Part shown: in pieces, positions 48,563 through 60,038 of the stretch | Numbering within the stretch: the first letter of the stretch is position 1 | Layout: each line of letters begins with the position of its first letter | Origin: Erythrophleum ivorense | Lineage: Eukaryota; Streptophyta; Magnoliopsida; Fabales; Fabaceae | NCBI GenBank assembly: GCA_026724425.1 | Contig: JAIUCV010000647.1 | Coordinates: forward strand, 186,001 to 250,000 | Length of the DNA stretch: 64,000 nt | Direction of reading: 5' to 3' | The notes under the pieces: model-generated | The model's input: only the letters and a program-made list of their open reading frames with translations | What the model was told of the DNA's origin: nothing | Databases searched by the model: none | Made by a program: the position numbers and the translations under genes

Positions 48563-48700
48563 CTGAATTGAAGCGCTATCTTTGTCAGAAACCTCGACGG
48601 GCACAAGCCACATACCATAACGGAAATTCCATCTTCGCCGGGCTTTATATACGACGAATTAAAAAGGTGATGTTCGACGGGCAGAGGGAATAGATAAAAG
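48563..48700 (-). other. Probable 5' UTR exon of the Myb/SANT-like gene
   Basis: On the minus strand the sequence reads ...GCTTCAATTCAG|GTAAATTG, with the donor at 48561-48562. The matching acceptor is GTAG directly before the ATG at 48008. GC content rises here compared with both sides. The upstream end is a guess. Confidence 0.5.
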
Positions 48701-50320
48701 GAAAGAAGGAAGGGATTCTGTTTCGACAGTAAGGCCTATTATTATATTATTTTAATGTTTATTAGTTTAAAATATATTATTTTAATATATATTATTCTAA
48801 TAAATTAGCAATACTTTAATTAATTTTTTTATTTTTGTGTTTTTTAATTTATTTTAATTGTTAATTAAGATTTGGATCATGAATTTATTATGAATTTAAA
48901 ATTTAAGTTTTAAAATATTTATTTTTTTTAATCATGTGACTATTAGTTATTATTATTATTTTTATTTAACTCACTTATCCATTAAATATATAAAATATAT
49001 TATATAAATTAATGTATTCATATTATATCACATATTAAATTAATATATTAACTAAGTATTCTTTTTAAACAACCAATTATATTCAAACATATCTTACATT
49101 CATATTCATACCTCGCCAATTAGGTAACATTCTAAACTCAACCACAACAAACACAAGAAAAAAGAATTGGAGAGACAACCACAAGAGAAAAACAATGGTA
49201 GCTCAAAACTTGCAAACCCAATTTCAGCACACTGTAGGGCTCCTAAAAGTATGACACTTAACACCCATGACATGAAAAATTATAGGTAGCAAACTGACTC
49301 ATGAACTCAATCATACTAATGAAGAAAAGGAAATCAGGATTTGAGGAATAAAATGGAAAATACATTGCCAAATCTTAATTGACACCACTAAATATACCTA
49401 AATGAATTAGTTGATTTTCTAATCACTTTGTTTCTATATCTATCCTTCATAAGCAAATACTTTCAGAGGTCCAGTCTGGACTATGGACTGCTTAGGAACC
49501 ACAAGTTGCAACCTACGTTCCCTCATACATGCCACAGCAGCAAAATGGGTTCAAAGCGAGGGTGCATTCTTTAGCACTCCTGTACTAAATAATGGTGAAC
49601 CAAAAGGTTCATCGTGAACCCAATACAAAACCCAACAATTCACTGGAAAAAGCCAAGCATGCATTGACCACTTGTGCTAATAGACACACCCACCAACAGT
49701 TGTGGTTCACTCGGTCTCAGACTACAAACAGCACGGAAGGGAAAAGACAGTATCGTCTCCCTGAATCCACAAAGACACAAACTCCATATCATTGCAAATC
49801 AGACATATCTCCACTCGGGCAATATTTGAATATTAAATCACCAAAACCACTGAACCATCAAAATTGAAATTGGTAAACAGAATTATATCGAAAACTCTAA
49901 GGCAGAGGGATGAAAGTAATTCACCTTCAACAAAAGACCGACCTCGCCGTTTCGAATTGACACTCCGCGAATTTTGCCAGTTGGTACTTGCGAGGGTACA
50001 GCTAAAATAAAATAAAAGGGGAAGAACAGTGAAAAAGACCTCCCAAAAAAAATCCCAAAAACAAACTTTGTTTTTAAATTAATAATAATAATAATGCAGT
50101 TCCTTTTTTAAAAAAATGTATATTATAAATAATATTTTAATAAACTAATATAAATTTAAAAATATATAATATTAATATTTAATATAAATAAATTCATGCA
50201 TTTTATATTATTTATCATCACAGTAATGTAAGAAATATATGGATATCATTTAAATGTTTTAATATAATTTCAAAAATAATTATGACTCAAATAGTATTAA
50301 AAAAGAATTAAACTTAAATT

Positions 50321-50488
50321 TTTTTTATATCTTTACTATTAAATTCTTAATTAAAATATAATAAATATATGATTCTCTAATAATATTATAATAAATATAT
50401 AATTTAATTAAAAATTATATAATTTTTTTTGTAAAAATTATATGCTTGTCATGATTTAATTAAAAATTTTGATAATAAAGATATAAGA
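50321..50488. mobile_element. AT-rich hairpin element, family member B
   Basis: Left arm TATATCTTTACTATTAAATT and following bases; right arm ends AATTTTGATAATAAAGATAT. These are reverse complements with few mismatches. Same family as 38374-38585. Confidence 0.6.
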
Positions 50489-51008
50489 TATTGTATATGA
50501 ATTTTTTTCTTAGAAAAAGTACATAAGTTTTTTTAATAGAAACAATTAATATACATAACTTATATTTATGTTGTAGGAAAATAAATATAAATAAAAACCA
50601 TAACATTGTCATGTTTTTTTGGAGCCAAAACCTAACATTGTAAATTGGATCCTTAATTTTGGTATAATTTCACACCTTTTTTTTTCATTTCTTTGCTGAT
50701 AACTAGTTATAACTATTTTTAACCAAAAAAATGGGAGCATCTTATGACTTTAGAAATATTATATTATTTAGTTATAATATAATAATTATTCAAAATTATT
50801 AAATATATATAATATTTTATCTATTTTAATAAAAAATAATTTATATACACTTTTTTATATTTTTATTATCAAATTTTTTCAATTAAAATATGATGAGCAT
50901 ATAAATTTTCAATCATAATATGATAAATATATAATTTTATAGATAACTATATAGTTCTTTAATTAAATCATACACTTAATATAATAAAAGATTTGATTTA
51001 TATATAAT

Positions 51009-51215
51009 TTTTTATATCTTTATTATTATGTTTTTTAATTAAAATATAACAAATATTTAATTTTTTTAATAATAATGTAACAGATGTATTATTTAATTAA
51101 AAATTATATAAATGTTTGTAAAAATTATAAACCTATCATATTATTATTAAAAAATTATACACTTTTCATATTTTGATTAAAAAATTTGATAATAGAAATA
51201 TAAATTGATACATAT
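51009..51215. mobile_element. AT-rich hairpin element, family member C
   Basis: Left arm TTTTTTATATCTTTATTATT; the reverse complement of the right arm reads TTATATTTCTATTATCAAAT. The inner motif AAAATAT(A/G)A(A/T)AAGT is repeated. A partial relative with the same left arm lies directly upstream at about 50850-51000. Confidence 0.6.
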
Positions 51216-51491
51216 AATTTTTTTTTATAAAAACTGCATCTAGGTCTTTTCATTTAATAAGTTTATTGTTGAAATTATATTCATTAATTATATCAAAATT
51301 AAATTAATTTTTTAAAAAATTATCAACTATTAGATAAATAAATATTTTAAATAATTATTTAATAAAATATTATTTTATATTAAATAATTAATTATCTCAT
51401 AATTAAATAAACCATGTGAACTTATTACTCGAAAAGAATTTATAACGCTCACTTACGATCTAATTTTCTGCGACAAGATGGTATTCTATGT

Positions 51492-51887
51492 TCCGATCCT
51501 CTATGCATCACAGAGGTGCGCATCGCATGCGTATCAACAAAACGGTGTTGTTTCCTTCATGTAATCCCAGCCATTCGCGTAATCCACGGTTCCAGCAGGC
51601 GATATGTAAAAATTGAAACTGTGCACTTTTGGGTCGTTGAGTTTGTTGTCTCCTTCAATTATCTGTTCATGCACTGTCTCGGCTTTCATCTTTTAGGTTT
51701 ATTCCCTCAATTGCTAGCTGCTTTGGATATGGCTGCTCCTGCTGCTAACTGTTGCGCGTTGATCTTTGGCTCGAGTAGCTTCTCTCTGCCTATCATTTCA
51801 ACCTTTTGTCTATTACTCCCATGACAGTTGCCCCAACCATTCTCTTGACTATGGAGCATTTATAGTAATTGCACGTATGTCTATTTA
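51492..51887 (+). repeat. Inverted duplication, left arm
   Basis: The sequence TCCGATCCTCT...CGCGTAATCCACGGTTCCAG...AAAATTGAAAC, TGTGCACTTTTGG and so on to GCACGTATGTCTATTTA matches, reversed, the segment 53193-53551. Similarity looks like roughly 80 percent by eye over about 360-395 bases, with a 17-base extra segment here near 51503. Confidence 0.85.
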
Positions 51888-52992
51888 CACTTACCATAAT
51901 CTGAAGCCACAGTCGAACAAGGTATCTCCGCAGTAGCTCTCTACTTTTGCCGAAATCAAAACTTGGCAAAGAAAATGGCAGCACCATCCACGATGGACAT
52001 TATGGTGCAGAATCTATCTAACAAGGCTTACCAGTGCATTACATGAGATAATGGGTATGAGATATTAAGCTATTAACCAAGCATCATTCATTCTTTTTTT
52101 TTAATTCCTAGGATTGATTCTAACCATTTCCAATGTTGATAAAATATATTTATTTATGACTTAACCAAGCTACTGCTCTGGTTGTTAAAATACCACTTGT
52201 ATAAAATGGATATTTATGACTTAACTAAGTTATAGTTCCATACCCTTTATTATTGCTGCTATTTCTGCATCTTGTAACAGAAAACAGAATCATTTTGAGA
52301 CTTTCACTCATCTCTATATGTTGCATTTGGATATTAAACTACTATACTAATCCCATCTCTATAAGCCACACTGTCCTTCAATACACTAGCGCAACAACCC
52401 ATAACAAAAAGTAAAACGCATAGCATGCCACGCTGAGAATGCACACACAACAAAATGGGAATAGAATTGCAAAGTAATATGGAAGACACAGAGTAGCTAT
52501 GAAGAAAGGTACAATAACGGTCCTTATAAACAAACATAGAGCATCAATCAAAATTCTTACCTAATTGGAATTCAGGAGCATATTTTTTTAATGCAAATAT
52601 TTACCAAGTCAAAGACGAATTAGAAAAAGGTGAAAGGAAGAGTTAAAAAAAAAAAGGAGAGTACAATTGATATCGGAATTTGGAAGCTAGGAGAAGACAT
52701 GCATTAGTACCAATATACTAACTATTAAGCAAAAGTTTCTCTAAAAAGAGCAAGATGCTATTGAAGAACTAAGGTTTTATCTCTAGCAAGAACATTGATT
52801 TTAGTTATTTTCTCACGTCCACCAAAAATGAGCGTTGCAGCACTGTAATGAGAAATTGATGACAGACAATAATAAAAAAAAGAAATCAACAACAAAAAAA
52901 ATTTTAAAACAAAAGGTTTTAGGTTCTAAGTGCACCATATAGCAAGTATTGTAGTTACTTTGTATCTCAATCAGATAATGTAGGTGGCACCA

Positions 52993-53014
52993 ATATATAT
53001 ATATATATATATAT
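52993..53014. repeat. (AT)n microsatellite
   Basis: About 11 AT units between the arms of the inverted duplication. Confidence 0.95.
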
Positions 53015-53192
53015 CAGACACAATTTTTTTTTTACTTTTTTGTTTTTTTAAGAATAATGAGAGAGGAAAAAGAAAAACTTAACATGTCAAGTACTAGAAA
53101 ATAAGGTTAAATTTGGTTAAAAAAATACTATTAAATTAAGTTAATCATAAAAATATATAAATAAATATGTTAAAAATGTTAAAAAATATATA

Positions 53193-53551
53193 TAAATAGA
53201 TATACGTACAATTGCTGTAAATACTCTATAATCAAGAATGGTTAAGGCAGTCATAGTCATAGGAGTGATAGACAAAAGATTAAAATGATGGGCAAAGAGA
53301 AGCCACTTAAACCAAAAATCAACGCACAACAGTTAGCAACAGGAGCAATCATATCCAAAACAGCTGACAATCAAAGGAAAAAACCTGAAAGATGAAATCT
53401 AAGGCATGATTGAAGGAGACGACAAACTCAATGATCCAAAAGTGCACGGTTTCAATTTTTACGTGTCGCGCGCTGGAGCCATGGATTACGCGGATAGCTT
53501 GGGTTACATGAAAGAAATTGTTGATATGCACGCGATGCGCAGAGGATCGGA
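53193..53551 (-). repeat. Inverted duplication, right arm
   Basis: Reverse complement of the arm at 51492-51887. Read on the plus strand it has small open segments, MMGKEKPLKPKINAQQLATG and MIEGDDKLNDPKVHGFNFYV, whose counterparts in the other arm (read minus) keep PKINAQQLA and KLNDPKVH. This hints at an old coding or exon-like sequence that I do not recognise. It ends about 225 bases before the dehydroquinate synthase remnant. Confidence 0.85.
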
Positions 53552-53775
53552 CTCCATGCTATTCTTCTTCTCAGTTCTCACAAATCGTCAAAAATTCCGT
53601 TACTGCTAACCAGGACCAGGAGCCCGCCTCAGCCCTTCACCGAAATCCATCGATCTCCAACGTCTTCAACTAAAGGCCAAAGCACACGACTACCATGCTA
53701 CCGTCACCCCCCAAACCAACCACAAACTTGGAGCCATTGCTTTCATTCCTTTGATGAACTCCAAGCCAGTTCAAT

Positions 53776-56700
53776 GGCTTCCATGGCGAACCATTTTTCT
53801 CTTTCTCTCTCGACCAAGAAAACAATGAGCTCGTCAATCTCAAAATCCAATGCCAATTTCTCATACATTCACCTCTCTTCGGTTCAAAAGTTTAATTTTG
53901 TTCTGGTCACCGAAGAACTCTTCAGAGTTGAATAGGGAGTGGGTTTCCGTGTCGAGCGCAGGTCGAGGTAGAAAATTTAGGATTTGCTCCAGTTCGGTTC
54001 GAGTTATGGATCCATTTGCAACAAAAACAGAACCTGGAATTCCTACGATTGTGGAGGTCGATTTAGGAAGCCGGAGCTATCCGATTTACATCGGATCTGG
54101 ACTCCTTGATAAACCCCAGCTTCTCCAGAGGTAATAAGTTAATCTATTATCAATGTCATAGCTCAAATATCATTTCAATTATCACCTGTGTTAAAAGATG
54201 ATTTCATCTTTATCTTCACTACTTGTTTCTGTTAATCTTGCCAAAATTTCATTTTCTTTTATTGCTTAAATAAAGGTGGACAGTAGTTATAAGAAAACTG
54301 AAGGCTTATGATTATGGATAAAAATTGTATATAAAACAAAGCATCTTGTAAAAGTCGAAGTTCTCTCCATCATTGAGTTTGGTTTTTTTGTATCAATATA
54401 AATGCACGAACTTTTTTTTTTCCAACTTATCCTTCAATGTTCAATAATCATACTTGCTTCTGTATATAGATGAGCCGTCAACTTTCCTATGAGGCAGGCA
54501 TTTGGTTCATTGTTGACATTCTTCTGCATAAAGGCATCTTCATAGAAAGAGGCTTCTTGTGGTCACTAACAATATGATTGCGCCATTGTACCTGGACAAA
54601 GTTGTTGATGCTTTAACTAGAGGAAACCCTAATGTTTCTGTTGAAGACGTAATTTTACCAGATGGTGACTAGTACAACGACATCGTAGGTCTTTTATGTT
54701 TAGATTAACAGTTGTGTTTGAAATACTCTTGGCAATAACATTAAAGGCAGTTGCATATTCGACTGATAGGACAGTTTTTGACAAGGCTATCGAGTCAAGA
54801 TTGGACAGGCGACGTACATTTGTTGCCCTTGGGGGTGGTGTGATTGGTGATATGTGTGGCTTTGCCGCTGCTTCTTTCTTACGTGGTGTTAATTTTATTC
54901 AGGTTCCAACCACCGTTACGGCACAGGTCCTTCACTGGCCCCTAATATTTCACTGTCTCTGTTAATATATATATATATATATATATTTTTTTGGTAGAAC
55001 AAATTTGTCTCACTTAGATCTCCTGCTCCTCCGCTTGATCTTAATAATTCTAATCTCAGCTTCTTACTTTAATTTGTTTACTCTGTTTCTTGGTTTGTAT
55101 ATTATGTTCCAGGTTGATTCCTCAGTTGGTGGCAGAACTGGGATCAACCATCGCCTTGGAAAGAACTTGATTGGTGCTTGTTACCAACCGCAGTGTGTGC
55201 TAATGGACACAGACACAATAAATACACTACCAGATAGGGAGGTCGCACCAGGGCTTGCAGAGGTTATAAAGTATGGGCTCATTAGAGATGCAAAATTCTT
55301 TGAGTGGCAGGAGAAAAATATGCCAGCATTGACGACAAGGTAGAATTATCATTCGTGTATTGTAATAAGCTTGCAGATCCTGCTATTATCATGTTCTACA
55401 TAGCAAGTAATAGCAGGTAAAGCATCTCTTGGGTCAAGAATGCCGATCTTTTTGGAACTGAATGTTAAAATTTGTAATTTTGGCTGGAACAAGTATCTTA
55501 AGCTTGAACTTTGTTGCTTTTCGTTACTTATTGGAATCATAAAAACTTTTGTTGGTCTATATCTGTTTTACCAGAATATTGATCAGTTATTCTCATAATG
55601 CTCTTCTAGTCTTCCTGTTCTTACAAGTTAATATTATCCACTGCAGGGACCCTAGTGCACTGGCATTTGCCATAAAGCGCTCATGTGAAAACAAGGCGGA
55701 GGTTGTGTACTTAGATGAGAAGGAAAGTGGACTGAGGGCAATATTAAACTTGGGCCATACATTTGGCCATGTGGGTGCGTGCATTTGACTGGTTCTTGTA
55801 GAAGGTTAGGTTGCAAAATTGTGAAATTTGTGCTGTGAAGGTTTTATTTTGCCAGTTTAAGTACATTGCTGACATATTTGCAGCCTAGGTTAAAAAGTAA
55901 TACAGCTTCATGTCTCAATTTGCAAATAAGAATAATATAGTTGATAGGAGAGACAAAGATCGATTGAGAAAAATTAGCATTAAAGATGGTGTACAAGCTT
56001 ATTTTAGTATTTTCCATTTCAGTAAGTCAAGTTATTTCAATCATGATGTTTGAGTTTCTACAAAAGATAGACCATGAAAAATGTGAAGAAAAATATGTGT
56101 CCTACTTTATTCTTACTAGTTTTTTGTAATGAAAAGTGGCATCAGATGTTAAATCATTAACCGTGCCTCTTTCATACTATATTGCTCTGAGTCATACTAG
56201 TGATTTTTCCTAGTTTTCCCTCCTAGGAGACATTCTAATAAACATCTTACTATTATGATTTTCTCTTTCCTTTCTCTATTCCAAACAATTAAACTTTTAG
56301 TTTTCACAATTCTGTTGATTGACTTTTCTGCGAATTTCAAAGGGTTATAGATCTATGAATATGTGTTTGTTTGCTGCATGAGTTTTCTGTGATCACACTA
56401 TGGCACGAAATTCTGTTTCTGTTACTAGTTTCTGCATTTTCTTTATTAGTAAAGTCCCTTTCTGATCAAACACTCTATAATCATGTGGCCCTTCTTTTAG
56501 GCAATAGAAACTGGAGTTGGCTATGGCAAGTGGCTTCATGGAGAGGCTGTTGCAGCTGGCATGGTATTGCAACTACACTTCTGTATATTGCTGTACCCAT
56601 TTTTTCCCAAGTGAGCTTCTTTCCCTGTACTTCAGACCTTTGCTGAATAAATCGTGTCAATATACACAGGTAATGGCTGTCAACGTGTCATACCACCTTG

Positions 56701-57029
56701 GTTGGATTGATGATTCTATTATGAAGCAAGTTCACAGCATTCTAAAACGGGCTAATTTACCTACTGCTCCTCCTGAAACCATGACTGTCAACGTGTTGAA
56801 GTCTGTCATGGTGGTAAGCAGCCAATGCTTAGAAATTACTTTGGAGTTCAATTTTCTGTTTAATAATGCTTAATGGGTCAATTGTTGTGGTATATCAGGT
56901 TGATAAGAAGGTTGCTGATGAGTTGCTAAGGCATATCCTTCTAAAAGGTCCTCAAGGCAGTTGCATTTTTACTGGGATTATGACAGAAATACCCTGGACG
57001 ATACACTTGGTGCATTCTGTAAATCCTGA
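53776..57029 (+). pseudogene. 3-dehydroquinate synthase (plastid shikimate pathway), decayed
   Basis: Exons by homology: about 53776-54130, 54534-54684, 54751-54926, 55113-55339, 55647-55770, 56501-56563, 56670-56813, 56899-57029. Diagnostic parts are VEVDLGSRSYPIYIGSGLLD, TFVALGGGVIGDMCGFAAAS, GLAEVIKYGLIRDAKFFEWQ, LNLGHTFGH (Zn ligand) and WLHGEAVAAGM. The normal enzyme makes 3-dehydroquinate from DAHP, step 2 of the shikimate pathway. Lesions: the transit-peptide-like ATG at 53776 (MASMANHFSLSLSTKKT) is out of frame with the mature part, TAG at 54670-54672 in exon 2, a damaged exon 2/3 junction, GGRTG for the usual GGKTG, and a one-base loss near 56977 that shifts the C-terminus past the normal stop at 57027-57029. 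Most splice sites remain GT-AG, so decay is fairly recent. A functional copy elsewhere is expected because the pathway is essential. Confidence 0.9.
54965..54986. repeat. (AT)n microsatellite in the DHQS remnant
   Basis: About 11 AT units in the intron between exons 3 and 4. Confidence 0.95.
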
Positions 57030-59585
57030 TCTAGGGTATCGCTGCTTCCATTCCAGTTTTTTTGCGATCCCTTGTTGTAACTAATAAGTGCTTGTCTGTT
57101 ATAATAACCACACCTGTATTTTTCTTGTGTACTTTGAATACCCCACTTGGTTCATTATACAGAAAAGAGTATTGTACCAACTTGTAATGTAAGTTGTAAC
57201 ATTAAAAATTTAGACATGGTCAATAATACTATCTGGGCAGATCATACTCTTCTCTTCTCATCTCATTGTTGTTGCTTCTTTTGAAAACCTTGGTGACATT
57301 GATCTGTTTGGTCAATGCTTCAGATGATAGCACGGGGGCAATAAGATTTTCTTGTTCCCAAGAGAAGCGGTCTTTTTCCATATTCGCGTGATGACCTTCC
57401 ATTATAAGTCACACGCACTTTTCCACCATTAGAAACTGCAGAAAGCACAAACTGTGTAGAAAGTGCTGCTCCAAGTCAAACACCAAAGTTTTTGGTTGAC
57501 AAAAACTTGGGAGAGATTTTCAGATATATTCAATCTATCAAAACATGCAAATATGTCCGAAGTGAATTTCACTTGAAAGTATACCTTAACATGCATATCT
57601 GTTTATCTATTAATTGTTTGGCTTACTTGTTTCTTATAAACTAGGTTTACCTACAAATTTGTCAAAAAGTTCAATAAGGATTGAAATAAGTACTAGTTAA
57701 AATCAGTTTTTGATTTATTTAGTATAGGCTAAAAGTTGTTTCAACACTGAGAATATGTGCAAAGGGTGGTTTCTGGGGCATCTGTCTCAACAAAAGGTGT
57801 AGACTCAGTATGTGTTTTGAGTATTTTTTCTTTTTTCAATTCACAATGCTGAATCGTACTAAAAACTCACTGGTTGGGGCTTCAATTTTGTGGCTTGAAA
57901 ATGTTTTCGTGCCCTTAATTGCGTTCCTAAAAGGTTGGCATTGTTTCTCTCTTTCTTTTTTTTTCTTTTTAACTCTATATAAAATATAAATCTGACAGTC
58001 ACACTGGCTATATTTCATGGGCGGGTAATGAAGACTGGCTGTATGGAGGACCTGACCAGATCACTAACAGAAATTCGAAAATGGCGGGTTTTCTCTTTCC
58101 ACGTGACCAATCTCAAACCCCTTGCTGTTACTAGTTTCATATATCAAATTATCAATTATTATCATTGTAATTGAAACGAGCAATTATATTAGTTGACATT
58201 TCATCACTAGCAGCACAATTTAATCAATACATGGTGTCAACTCTAATTTTTTTTAATCGTATGTAACGACATTGAAATTGAATACGAAACTTCTTGCATA
58301 GTATCTAATTTTTTTCACCACCAAATGGCTTGCTCTAAAATTATTCTTAAAAAAAAAAAAAAAAAGCTCTCAAGTAGTATGCTTTTGATGATGGTAAATG
58401 ACAAACAAAGTTTTTGTTGTGGTCTTTCTCAATTCTTACTTGCTAGGCTGATCCAAACTGAATCTGTTACTCCCTGTAAAATTTTAACCCAATCTATAAG
58501 ATGTTTCTCTCTTAATAGGAAAAGGGGGAGAAGAAACTGTTCTAGATTTTGTAATATGAAAATATTGTGGCCTTTCGCAGATTGTTGGCTTCTGAGTGCT
58601 TTGAACAGATTTGTTGAATTCATGAAATTAATTGAAAAAATATGACAAAAGTTTATGTGAATCATATTTTGATTAGCAACAATACATTGGCAAACATAAT
58701 TATAGAACATTTATCGGTATCGAACTTAAAAATAGATCGTATATGTTTATGGTTTAGGTGCAATCTAATACATGGAAAATTTAATTTATGAAGCGATTGG
58801 AAGTCTATTAATATGATAGTTAAATATAATAAATATAAAAATTTTAAATTATGTGTTGTATATGTTCTAATAATATAGAAATAACCCTTTTTTTTTACGT
58901 GTCAAGTTCAAATGTCATATAAATAAGTTTTTAAGGTTTTGAAGTATTAATTAGACTAAATTTATTTTCGAGTGATTTTAATAATTTATTTTTATATTAA
59001 TTAATGTGACGTATTTAAGAGAATAAATTTTTTGATCTCAAGGTTTAAGTATGAATAATTAAAATAAACAACATACTTCCTTAATCATTAGATCAATCCC
59101 ATAATTTTAAAATTAGAAAGGATAATTATTAATTTTATAGGCCCCTTTTAGCAAACTAACATCCTTCTTGATACTTATGGCCAAGTCATTCTTAAAAATT
59201 GAAGAAGATTTCAATAAAAAAATTTTGTTTTAATTTAATTATACATTAAATCAAGTTATGAGTGTTAAATTATACTTTCATTTTGCTCAATTGCTTTAGT
59301 TTCACCGATAGTTGTCTTCCTTCGAGCCCATGTTGTTATTATTTCAATCTATTAGGTGGAGATCGGGTATTTAGTCTTTTTCATGCACTATTTTCTCGTT
59401 ATAAAGAAAGTTTGCACCGATAAAATTAAAAAAAAAATCAACAAAAGTAAAATAAAAAAGAAAGACAAGTAAATAAGGTAAATCAGTGAGTTGAGTCAGG
59501 ACAGGATCCTATTATTGAGAAGAGCCGAATTTGCTTGCGATGAAGCCGTCAAATAAAAATGGCAAAAAAAGAAAAATTTATAAGT

Positions 59586-59617
59586 TTAGAAAATAATAAA
59601 AATAATAATAATAATAA
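59586..59617. repeat. AAT/AAAT simple repeat
   Basis: Short run of AAT-type units upstream of the ROP leader; the minus-strand frame over it ends in poly-Ile and is not a gene. Confidence 0.9.
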
Positions 59618-59756
59618 CACCAGGGAGGGGTTTGTTGGCGAAGATTGGTTCGCTCAACGAACGCTTCAACGGCAAAATTTCCCGGCGAAAGGGGTTTGTG
59701 TCTCTCTCTTTCATCTCGATCTGCATTCCGCAATGAATAATTCTATCATCTCCATA

Positions 59757-59769
59757 AGGGTTAGGGTTT
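59757..59769 (+). promoter_or_regulatory. Telo-box-like AGGGTTAGGGTTT in the ROP leader
   Basis: Reverse-orientation AAACCCTAA core about 270 bases before the ROP start, after a CT-rich stretch. A second TTAGGGTT is near 59850. Telo-boxes are common in 5' regions of plant growth-related genes. The role here is inferred. Confidence 0.5.
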
Positions 59770-60038
59770 CCTAATTTCTTAAAAATTTCTATCTCTTTGT
59801 TGCAAAATCCTATCTTATCCTTATACTTCTCTCTCTGCATTTCACAATTAGGGTTCGAATACGTTTGGGCATTTTTTGTTTTTCTTTTCTTTGATTTATG
59901 GAAGTTTGCTCTTTTCCTGGATTTTCGTTTTGCTCCATACAGATGTGTAATTGAAGCAAAAGCAACAGAAGGAGAATTCAGAGGCGCGTGTGATCGGGTC
60001 CTCAGGCCAAGATCTGAGGCTTTCATTATTCAAAAAAG

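Larger units (their letters stand above)
48701..53775. other. TE-rich AT-rich stretch with an inverted duplication, no intact gene
   Basis: The left half is very AT-rich and holds hairpin elements at 50321-50488 and 51009-51215, plus a related half copy near 50850-51000. A large inverted duplication spans 51492-53551. The frames at 49592-49867 and 52334-52537 have no family resemblance and no splice context. Confidence 0.65.
57030..60038. other. Intergenic DNA upstream of the ROP gene
   Basis: No gene recognised in 57085-59500. The frames at 58325-58710 are not family-like. The ROP 5' leader probably starts in 59620-59800 (CT-rich, telo-box). An AAT-type microsatellite lies at about 59586-59617. 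Confidence 0.65.

Noticed and set aside
49592..49867. 91-codon plus-strand frame in the intergenic region
   Set aside because: Polar, low-complexity composition, no splice partners and no recognised motif.
51516..51824. 102-codon plus-strand frame in the left arm of the inverted duplication
   Set aside because: Its counterpart in the other arm is interrupted, and the better conserved short frames run in the opposite direction.
58325..58710. Frames on both strands between DHQS and ROP
   Set aside because: Start in a poly-A/poly-Lys run, have no family likeness, and overlap each other.
59586..60026. 146-codon minus-strand frame upstream of the ROP gene
   Set aside because: It lies over the ROP leader, ends in poly-Ile from an AAT repeat, and resembles no family.
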